DNA from: RGUW01 sp049421025
GTDB taxonomy: Bacteria; Cyanobacteriota; Cyanobacteriia; PCC-6307; Cyanobiaceae
Reading direction: 5' to 3'
Length of the DNA: 61,488 bases
NCBI GenBank assembly: GCA_049421025.1
Contig: JBMSMG010000001.1
Location: 1 to 61,488 of the forward strand
Shown: positions 18,343-23,888 of the stretch, one piece after another
How the letters are laid out: every line of letters begins with the position of its first letter
How positions within the stretch are numbered: the stretch's first letter is position 1
Program-made: the position numbers and the translations under genes
The notes under the pieces: generated by a model
The model's input: the letters and a program-made list of their open reading frames with translations, nothing else
Database searches by the model: none
Told to the model about the DNA's origin: nothing

Positions 18343-18936
18343 TTAAACCTTGGCGAGGGTGACGCGCTCTGGCTGGTGCTGGTATTTGCCGGCGCGATCA
18401 CGGTAGGTGGTTTCGCAGGGATCACCTTCGAAGAACAACAACTGGCAGATGCCCTCATTGGCGTAGATGCGGCAATCGGCTCCTGAGGAGTTGCTGAACT
18501 CCAGGGTCAGATGTCCCTCCCAGCTGGCCTCGGCAGGGGTGGTGTTGACGATGATGCCGAGCCTTGCGTAAGTGCTCTTGCCCAGACAGATCACGGTGAT
18601 GTTGGGCGGCACGTGCATCTTCTCGAGCGCCACGCCCAGCCCGTAGGAATGGGCCGGCAGGATGAAATAGCTGCCGTCCTCATCTTCATGCAAGGGCGCC
18701 GGCTCCAGGTTGGCGGGGTTGAACCGCTTGGGGTTCATCACGGTGCCTGGCACGTGCCGGAAGATCAGAAATTCCTTGGCCGACAGTCGCAGGTCATAGC
18801 CGTAGGAGGAGCAGCCGAAACTCAGCACAGGATCGGCTTTGTTATCGGGATCGAGATGGCGCACCAGGGTGGGCTGGAACGGCTCGAGCATGCCGCTGCG
18901 AGCCATTTCGTTGATCCAACGGTCGTTCTTGAGCAT
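18343..18936 (-). CDS. dcd: dCTP deaminase
   Basis: Deaminates dCTP to dUTP for thymidylate synthesis. The 197-residue length is usual for the trimeric family. Key segments are SCGSYGYDLRLS-like (CSSYGYDLRLS, about 42-52), the catalytic-site region IIVNTTPAEASWEGHLTLEFSN (about 130-150), in which the Glu after PA is the family general base, and the C-terminal QLLFFEGDP. It converges on thyX and is followed upstream by the CobO-like gene, whose stop overlaps its ATG (ATGA). Confidence 0.95.
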   Translation of the reverse strand: MLKNDRWINEMARSGMLEPFQPTLVRHLDPDNKADPVLSFGCSSYGYDLRLSAKEFLIFRHVPGTVMNPKRFNPANLEPAPLHEDEDGSYFILPAHSYGLGVALEKMHVPPNITVICLGKSTYARLGIIVNTTPAEASWEGHLTLEFSNSSGADCRIYANEGICQLLFFEGDPCETTYRDRAGKYQHQPERVTLAKV

Positions 18937-19544
18937 CAGAAACCTCGGCGCAACTCGGTAACCTGATCAGCCATCGCCATCAAGGGCTCGGGGATCGACG
19001 GTCCGGTGAGAATGACATCCATCTGGGCCGGGCGCTGCTCAAGGGTGGCGATCACGTGTTGTTGATCGAGGTAGCCGTAGCTGATCGCTAGGCCCAGCTC
19101 ATCGAGCACCATCAAATCAACGGAGCCAGCCAGCAACAGCTCAGCGCAGTGCTCCCACAGTGCAGCGATCGCCTCGGCATGCGCCTGTTCATCGGCAGAA
19201 CCTGCAGCCGCTGGCGCATCAACGCAAAGCGGCATGGCCGGGCGCATCCACTGCAGCCGGCCACACAGGCTCAAGGCCTGAGCGGCACCTTGATCAACCC
19301 CACCTTTGAGAAACTGACTGATCAGCACACGACTGCCCAACCCCGCTGCCCGCAGCGCCTGACTGAGCACGCTGGGAACACTGCCGCGAAAGGGAGCGGT
19401 ATGGACCTGCAGCAACCCCTCGGGCTGGGACACCAGGCGCAACACCGGCGCAGCCTGCGTCTGGGGCAGCGCATGCAGAGCCCGCTGGGGCCGATGGGCG
19501 TGCCCCGCTGCCTGCGGGAGGCTATTGGAGAGGCTGGCGGTCAT
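18936..19544 (-). CDS. CobO/BtuR-like protein with a degenerate P-loop
   Basis: Related to P-loop corrinoid adenosyltransferases (CobO). The core matches the family: VLISQFLKGG, a Trp-rich stretch LQWMRPAMPLCVD, LMVLDELGLAISYGY and VILTGPSIPEPLMAMADQVTEL. However, the Walker A site (GxGKGKT in active CobO) reads TAPFRGSVPSVLSQAL, with no Lys and no Gly-Lys-Thr/Ser. ATP binding by the usual loop therefore looks unlikely. About 202 residues from the ATG at 19544; another ATG at 19568 adds 8. Overlaps the dcd start by 3 bases. Divergent from ntcA. Its true role is unknown; cobalamin adenosylation should not be assumed. Confidence 0.75.
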   Translation of the reverse strand: MTASLSNSLPQAAGHAHRPQRALHALPQTQAAPVLRLVSQPEGLLQVHTAPFRGSVPSVLSQALRAAGLGSRVLISQFLKGGVDQGAAQALSLCGRLQWMRPAMPLCVDAPAAAGSADEQAHAEAIAALWEHCAELLLAGSVDLMVLDELGLAISYGYLDQQHVIATLEQRPAQMDVILTGPSIPEPLMAMADQVTELRRGF

Positions 19545-19625
19545 CGAATCCCCAGACGGCGGCCGCATGGGCGCATGAACCTGAATGTAGCGGGCTCAGG
19601 CACATTCACAAGCAGCGCACACCAC

Positions 19626-19655
19626 CTGTAGTGGCATACAGATGAACCACTACAG
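19626..19655. promoter_or_regulatory. 9-bp inverted repeat upstream of ntcA
   Basis: Perfect dyad: CTGTAGTGG (19626-19634), a 12-base spacer and CCACTACAG (19647-19655). It sits about 20 bases upstream of the NtcA-like box and could be a regulator operator or a hairpin in a leader of the divergent transcript. The binding protein is unknown. Confidence 0.6.
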
Positions 19656-19671
19656 CCACGGCTTCAAAACC

Positions 19672-19713
19672 GTGTGATTTGCTACAAGCGACTGCCCAAG
19701 CGCTCCGTAGTTT
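19672..19713 (+). promoter_or_regulatory. Putative NtcA-activated promoter of ntcA
   Basis: An NtcA-type box GTG-N8-TAC (19672-19685; consensus GTA-N8-TAC, one mismatch) lies 22 bases upstream of TAGTTT (19708-19713), which fits the TAN3T -10 element. The 20-24 base spacing is the class II NtcA arrangement and the ATG at 19735 follows. This suggests autoregulation by nitrogen status. Confidence 0.65.
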
Positions 19714-19734
19714 CCGCTCATTCGTCTCGCCCCG

Positions 19735-20475
19735 ATGGTCGGCGCCACCCGCGGGTTCAGCCGCTACCCCAGCACCCCTTCCAGCGGATCTCCCGGAGCC
19801 GTCGCAGCCATGGGAGCTGCAGCGCAGGCGAGCCTCACCCTGGTTGAGGTCATCCGCGGGCTGGCCGGCAGCAGCGTTGAAACCATTGAGCGCGGCAAGA
19901 CGATCTTCTTTCCGGGCGATCCAGCCGAGCGTGTGTATCTGATCCGGCGGGGGGCTGTGCGCCTCTCACGGGTGTACGAATCGGGTGAGGAGATCACCGT
20001 GGCGCTGCTGCGCGAGAACAGCCTCTTTGGGGTGTTGTCGCTGCTGACCGGACAACGTTCTGATCGCTTCTATCACGCCATCGCCTTCACCCGCGTCGAG
20101 ATGGTGAGCGCACCAGCTGGCTCGGTCCGCAAGGCGATCGAAGAGGACGCCAGCGTCGGGCTGCTGCTGCTGCAGGGTCTGTCCTCACGCATCCTGCAGA
20201 CCGAAACCATGATCGAAACCCTCACGCACCGCGACATGTCGTCGCGGTTGGTGAGCTTTCTTTTGGTGCTGTGCCGCGATTTTGGTGTTCCAGGCAATGC
20301 CGGCATCACCATTGATCTACGCCTGTCGCACCAGGCGATCGCTGAGGCGATCGGCTCCACCCGCGTGACGATCACGCGCCTGCTGGGCGACCTGCGCCAG
20401 GAAGGCCTGCTGCAGATCGATCGCAAAAAAATCACTGTGTTTGATCCGATCGCTCTAGCCAAGCGATTCAGCTGA
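19735..20475 (+). CDS. ntcA: Global nitrogen regulator NtcA
   Basis: CRP-family transcription factor that senses 2-oxoglutarate and controls nitrogen assimilation genes. The 246-residue product has an N-terminal extension (about 1-40), a cyclic-nucleotide-binding-like domain with KTIFFPGDPAERVYLIRRGAV and SGEEITVALLRENSLFGVLS, the dimerisation helix LLLQGLSSRILQTETMIETL, and a C-terminal helix-turn-helix with LSHQAIAEAIGSTRVTITRLL. These segments are near-diagnostic of NtcA. The ATG at 19735 is used; an internal ATG at 19810 would remove the extension and is possible. An NtcA-like box lies in its own promoter. Divergent from the CobO-like gene. Confidence 0.97.
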   Translation: MVGATRGFSRYPSTPSSGSPGAVAAMGAAAQASLTLVEVIRGLAGSSVETIERGKTIFFPGDPAERVYLIRRGAVRLSRVYESGEEITVALLRENSLFGVLSLLTGQRSDRFYHAIAFTRVEMVSAPAGSVRKAIEEDASVGLLLLQGLSSRILQTETMIETLTHRDMSSRLVSFLLVLCRDFGVPGNAGITIDLRLSHQAIAEAIGSTRVTITRLLGDLRQEGLLQIDRKKITVFDPIALAKRFS

Positions 20476-20530
20476 ACGTTTCGCCGACACGTGTCAGCTG
20501 ACACGTTCAGTTGACACGTTCAGCTGACAG
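20469..20530. repeat. Tandem 13-bp repeats after ntcA
   Basis: CAGCTGACACGTT (20495-20507), CAGTTGACACGTT (20508-20520) and the partial CAGCTGACAG (20521-20530) form a direct array. A related CAGCTGAACGTT (20469-20480) includes the ntcA stop codon. The array also contains the palindromes GACACGTGTC (20486-20495) and CGTGTCAGCTGACACG (20490-20505). It may form a transcript hairpin or bind a protein; no U-tract follows. Confidence 0.8.
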
Positions 20531-20597
20531 ATCGCAGCAAAACAGCCCAAGGGGGCTTGCACGCCAGAGATACTGAGGCTTCTGCTGCGGTGCTGGC

Positions 20598-21764
20598 GTG
20601 TCGGGCTGGCTGCTGATCCTGGCGCTCTTGCTGCTCGGGGGGGTGCTCTCAACCCTGGGCGATCGGCTGGGCAGCCGCGTCGGCAAGGCGCGGCTGAGCC
20701 TGATGGGCATGCGCCCCAGGCGTACCGCAGTGCTGATCACCGTGCTCACCGGCAGCCTGATCAGTGCGGTCTCGCTTGGTTTCATGCTGCTGGTGAGCGA
20801 ACGCTTGCGGGTGGGGCTGTTTCAGCTGGACCAGCTCGAAGAACGCCTGCAGCAAAGCCGCAGCGCCCTCGAGCGCAGCAAAGCCGAGCTGAGCCTCGCC
20901 GAGCAGCAACGCAACCAGGCCCGCCAGCGGGCCCAACGGCTGCGCCAGGAGCTCGCCCCCTTGCAGGCCCAGCGCACCCGCCTGGAGCGCGAGCGCGACC
21001 GGCTCAGCCAAGAGGTGAGCCAGCGCGACGCCGAAATTCAACGCAACCAAAGCGAACTGAGCCGGGTGCGGCAGCAGATCGCCAGCCGCACCCAAGAGCT
21101 CAAAGGGTTGGAGAACAACCTCATTGCGCTGCGACGCGGCGATGTGGTGATCAGCAGCGGTCAGCCACTGGCCACCGCCAAGGTGAAACTTGAGCGTCCG
21201 CAGCAAGCCACTGAGGCCATCACTGCGCTGCTGCAGCAAGCCAATCGCAACGCGTTTGCCCGCGTGCTGCCGGGCGAGCCAGCCACCCGGCAGATCCTGC
21301 TGGTGCCGCGCAACGACATCACCAAACTGGAAACGCTGCTCAAACAACCGGGCAGCTGGGTGGTCAGCATCCTGTCGGCCGCCAACGTGCTGCGCGGCGA
21401 ACGACAGGTGCTGGGTTTCCCTGACCTGCGCCCCAACCGCACCGTGGTGCGCGCTGGCGAGGTGCTAGCCGGCACCACCATCGAGGGTGATCTGCGCGAT
21501 CCCAACCAGATCGCCCGGCGGCTCAATTTGTTGCTGGCGGCCGCCTACGCACGCGCCCAGCGCCAGGGGACCCTTGTCGATGGCTTGCAATACGACCCCA
21601 CAAGGCTGAACCAACTGGTCCGCAGCCTCAGCGAGCGCCAGAGCGGCCAGGTCGTCCAACTCGAGGCCGTGAGCCTGGGCGATGCCGATACGCCCGATCC
21701 GATCACAGTGGATCTGCGCTGGGTCAACAGCGCCAGCCTGCCGGGTCAACCGCGGCGCTCTTGA
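20598..21764 (+). CDS. DUF3084 domain protein, coiled-coil membrane protein
   Basis: A 388-residue protein starting at GTG 20598. Two N-terminal membrane spans (about 3-16 and 46-67) flank the conserved GDRLGSRVGKARLSLMGMRPR. A long coiled coil follows (about 78-190, rich in Glu/Arg/Gln/Leu heptads). The C-terminal globular part contains NAFARVLPG, LLVPRNDITKLE and VVSILSAANVLRGE. This architecture is DUF3084, widespread in cyanobacteria and of unknown function; the layout suggests an envelope scaffold. It lies downstream of ntcA after the repeat array, and upstream of the YqgF-like gene by 12 bases. Confidence 0.85.
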   Translation: MSGWLLILALLLLGGVLSTLGDRLGSRVGKARLSLMGMRPRRTAVLITVLTGSLISAVSLGFMLLVSERLRVGLFQLDQLEERLQQSRSALERSKAELSLAEQQRNQARQRAQRLRQELAPLQAQRTRLERERDRLSQEVSQRDAEIQRNQSELSRVRQQIASRTQELKGLENNLIALRRGDVVISSGQPLATAKVKLERPQQATEAITALLQQANRNAFARVLPGEPATRQILLVPRNDITKLETLLKQPGSWVVSILSAANVLRGERQVLGFPDLRPNRTVVRAGEVLAGTTIEGDLRDPNQIARRLNLLLAAAYARAQRQGTLVDGLQYDPTRLNQLVRSLSERQSGQVVQLEAVSLGDADTPDPITVDLRWVNSASLPGQPRRS

Positions 21765-21776
21765 GGCAAAGCCCCC

Positions 21777-22214
21777 ATGACCGTTGCCACGAGCTGCCTG
21801 GCCGCGCTTGATCCTGGACGCAGCAAGTGCGGCCTGGTGCGCACCGATGCCCAGCAGCTGCGCATCGAAGAGGCCTGCATTGTCAGCCCAGCCGACGCCC
21901 TGGCATTGCTGGCGACATGGCAGCAGCAGGGGCTGCTGAGCAGCGTGGTGCTCGGCAATGGCACCGGCAGCCAGCAGTGGCGCACGAAACTGATCGAACT
22001 GGGTCTTGCCGTGGCGATGGTCGACGAGCGCGGCAGCACCCTGGCGGCCCGTGGGCGCTACTGGCAGCTGTGGCCGCCCCGCGGTTGGCAGCGGCTGTTG
22101 CCGGCTGGCCTGCGCCTGCCGCCACGCGATCTCGATGATCTGGCCGCCCAACTGCTGCTCGAGCAGCAGCTGCAACGGCAACTGCCGCGCGGGCCGCTGG
22201 CCCTGGGCGCTTAA
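21777..22214 (+). CDS. YqgF/RuvX-like RNase H-fold protein
   Basis: A 145-residue protein with an RNase H-like core. LAALDPGRSKCGLVRTD (about 8-24) carries the first catalytic Asp in the classic position. VVLGNGTGSQQWRTKL is the middle strand, and AMVDERGSTLAARGRYW carries the conserved Glu. DLDDLAAQLLLEQQL supplies a C-terminal Asp. YqgF proteins process pre-16S rRNA in E. coli, but this is a divergent cyanobacterial paralogue type and its substrate is unknown. It is 12 bases downstream of the DUF3084 gene. Its TAA shares a TTAA palindrome with the stop of the convergent DUF3146 gene. Confidence 0.75.
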   Translation: MTVATSCLAALDPGRSKCGLVRTDAQQLRIEEACIVSPADALALLATWQQQGLLSSVVLGNGTGSQQWRTKLIELGLAVAMVDERGSTLAARGRYWQLWPPRGWQRLLPAGLRLPPRDLDDLAAQLLLEQQLQRQLPRGPLALGA

Positions 22215-22468
22215 AAGCGGGCGCGCACCGTGAAGGCGTAATCGCCCCCTGGTTCGAGTTGGTAATCGGCCTTAAGCAAAAACCGCAACAGGGCGTCCTG
22301 TATCAAGGCCCGGCCCAGCGACGGTTCCACCTCAAGGGTGCCGCGATCAAAAGCCCAGCGAAAGGTCCAGTGGAATCCACCGGCGCTGACCTCACCCTCC
22401 ATGACGCGCTGGCTGAAGCTCTGATGCAGCACCCGCAATTGGGCCGTGGTGGCAGGCAGGCGGCTCAT
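22211..22468 (-). CDS. DUF3146 family protein
   Basis: An 85-residue cyanobacterial protein of unknown function. The core is EGEVSAGGFHWTFRWAF, then LEVEPSLGRALIQDALLRFL and a C-terminal LEPGGDYAFTVRARF, all typical of DUF3146. It is basic and soluble, with alternating strand and helix. It starts 4 bases inside the end of pth on the same strand (22465-22468), so translation is coupled to pth. Nothing in the sequence shows a catalytic site. Confidence 0.78.
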   Translation of the reverse strand: MSRLPATTAQLRVLHQSFSQRVMEGEVSAGGFHWTFRWAFDRGTLEVEPSLGRALIQDALLRFLLKADYQLEPGGDYAFTVRARF

Positions 22469-23118
22469 GCGGGCACAAAGCCATTGAGGCGATTACCGGC
22501 ACGCTCCAGGCCAAGCCGCTGAATCAAGGTGATGCCGGCCTCGACCTCGCTGAGCACCTGATCGAGCACTGCCTGCTCAGATGCCGCAAAACGGCCGAGC
22601 ACATGACCCACCGTGCGTGCCTTGCGCTCGGCCGGATTGTCGGCAGGGGCGCCGATGCCGATGCGCAATCGAGCAAAGTCCTGCGTACCCAAGTGGCTGA
22701 TGGTCGAGCGCAATCCGTTGTGGCCGCCAGCACTGCCCGAGGCGCGCAGGCGCAATTTGCCCAGCGGCAGATCCATGTCATCGACCACAACCAGCAATTG
22801 ATCGGGCTTGAGATCAAACCAATCAAGTGCCGCCCGAATCGAGCGGCCGCTGTCGTTCATGTAGGTCTGAGGCATGAGCAACCGCAGCCGCTGCTCACCC
22901 ACCCCCACCTCGGCCAGCAGACCATGCAGCCGCGCCTGATTGCGAAAGCCAGCACCTGAGCGGCTCGCCAGGCGCTCTAAGGCCATGAAGCCAACGTTGT
23001 GGCGCGTTTGCCTGTACTGATCGCCTGGATTACCGAGGCCGACCACCAGCTTCAGGTCAAAGCCTGAACCAAGCCTTGAGGGCTCAGACGCCTGGAGCAC
23101 TGCCCGAACCGGCGGCAT
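22465..23118 (-). CDS. pth: Peptidyl-tRNA hydrolase
   Basis: Releases peptides from prematurely dropped peptidyl-tRNAs. Full-length at about 211-217 residues. The catalytic His is in TRHNVGF (His40 counting from ATG 23118), the Asn of VVGLGNPG is in place, and VVDDMDLPLGKLRLR gives the catalytic Asp. GGHNGLRS is the family glycine loop. The start is uncertain: ATG 23118 overlaps tatA by 35 bases, and GTG 23100 gives a shorter overlap. The order tatA-pth-DUF3146 reads as one operon. Confidence 0.95.
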   Translation of the reverse strand: MPPVRAVLQASEPSRLGSGFDLKLVVGLGNPGDQYRQTRHNVGFMALERLASRSGAGFRNQARLHGLLAEVGVGEQRLRLLMPQTYMNDSGRSIRAALDWFDLKPDQLLVVVDDMDLPLGKLRLRASGSAGGHNGLRSTISHLGTQDFARLRIGIGAPADNPAERKARTVGHVLGRFAASEQAVLDQVLSEVEAGITLIQRLGLERAGNRLNGFVPA

Positions 23119-23395
23119 CGTTCGACGCCGTCACTGCTGCTTCGCCGGCAGATGCAGCAGCATCGGCTGAAGCGTCCAGGGCTGCGGGCGCCTGGGCAGC
23201 AGCGCTCTCGCTGCTGCTGCTCTCGGCGATGGCACTACGAAATTCCTTCTCAAAGTCCTGAGAAGCGCTCTGAAAACCTTTGAGCGTGCGTCCCAAGGTC
23301 TTGCCCAACTCGGGCAACCGCTTGGGGCCAAACACCAGAAGACCAATGGCGGCAATCACCGCCATCTCTGGCAAACCGATCCCGAAGATGTTCAT
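23084..23395 (-). CDS. tatA: Twin-arginine translocase subunit TatA/E
   Basis: Pore-forming component of the Tat pathway, which exports folded proteins across thylakoid and plasma membranes. 103 residues: a short N-terminal span (about 8-22, LPEMAVIAAIGLLVF), the hinge FGPKRLPELGKTLGRTLKGFQ, an amphipathic helix with FEKEFR, and an Ala/Ser-rich low-complexity tail from about residue 57. The TatA pattern is very clear. psbH lies upstream on the same strand, and pth overlaps its 3' end. tatC was not seen in the window. Confidence 0.95.
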   Translation of the reverse strand: MNIFGIGLPEMAVIAAIGLLVFGPKRLPELGKTLGRTLKGFQSASQDFEKEFRSAIAESSSSESAAAQAPAALDASADAAASAGEAAVTASNDAAGSGSAPGV

Positions 23396-23420
23396 GGCGG
23401 GCGGCCGGCTGAAGAAGGAA

Positions 23421-23621
23421 TCAGCCGATGCCGTTCCAGTTGACGTTGATGCCTTCGAGCAGCAGCGACTTGTTGTACAGCTGCAGGATCACCAGCAGGA
23501 ACACCAGAAACAGCACCATGAAGATGCCCATCACGGGTGTGGTGCCCCAGCCAGGAACCACCTTGCCGTACTCAGAGTTCAAGGGGCGCAGCAGGTCTCC
23601 AAGACGGGTGCGTTGAGCCAT
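23421..23621 (-). CDS. psbH: Photosystem II reaction center protein H
   Basis: A 66-residue single-span thylakoid protein of the PSII core. MAQRTRLGDLLRPLNSEYGK and VPGWGTTPVMGIFMVLFLVF are diagnostic; the span covers about 28-49. The cyanobacterial form lacks the N-terminal phosphorylated extension of plants. It is divergent from psbN, the classical arrangement in cyanobacteria and plastids, with 105 bases between the starts. Confidence 0.97.
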   Translation of the reverse strand: MAQRTRLGDLLRPLNSEYGKVVPGWGTTPVMGIFMVLFLVFLLVILQLYNKSLLLEGINVNWNGIG

Positions 23622-23726
23622 GGCGGCGGGGGCCTCTCGGGCAGTGAAGCGGTCTGGTTACTGTAAGGGCCTTGCCTGCCTTGGCGCGCCGGGCTGTCAA
23701 GCGTTGTGATGGAAGGCCTCGCCACC

Positions 23727-23876
23727 ATGGAACCCAGCAGCACCGGCTCACCTGCCCTCAGCGTCGCGATCGCCGTGCTGGTAGCCCTGCTGGGCCTCAC
23801 TGGCTTTGGGGTCTACACCGCCTTCGGCCCACCGTCCAAACAGCTCAGCGATCCCTTCGACGATCACGACGACTGA
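23727..23876 (+). CDS. psbN: PsbN, photosystem II assembly factor
   Basis: A 49-residue single-span protein (span about 12-33, VAIAVLVALLGLTGFGVY) with the signature tail FGPPSKQLSDPFDDHDD. PsbN is needed for repair and early assembly of PSII and is not a stable reaction-centre subunit. The ATG at 23727 gives the usual N-terminus MEPSS; an in-frame ATG at 23709 would add six residues. It is antisense-oriented and divergent relative to psbH. The GH38 mannosidase gene converges on its 3' end with a 12-base gap. Confidence 0.95.
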   Translation: MEPSSTGSPALSVAIAVLVALLGLTGFGVYTAFGPPSKQLSDPFDDHDD

Positions 23877-23888
23877 GGCAAGCGGCCC

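Noticed and set aside
19650..19690. Sequence CTTCAAA flanked by a CACGG/CCGTG stem, resembling a selenocysteine tRNA anticodon arm
   Set aside because: No acceptor or T-arm can be paired around it, and no selenocysteine machinery is seen.
23622..23726. TTGACA on the minus strand as a psbH promoter
   Set aside because: The only -10-like sequence (TACAGT) is about 29 bases away, too far for a normal promoter.
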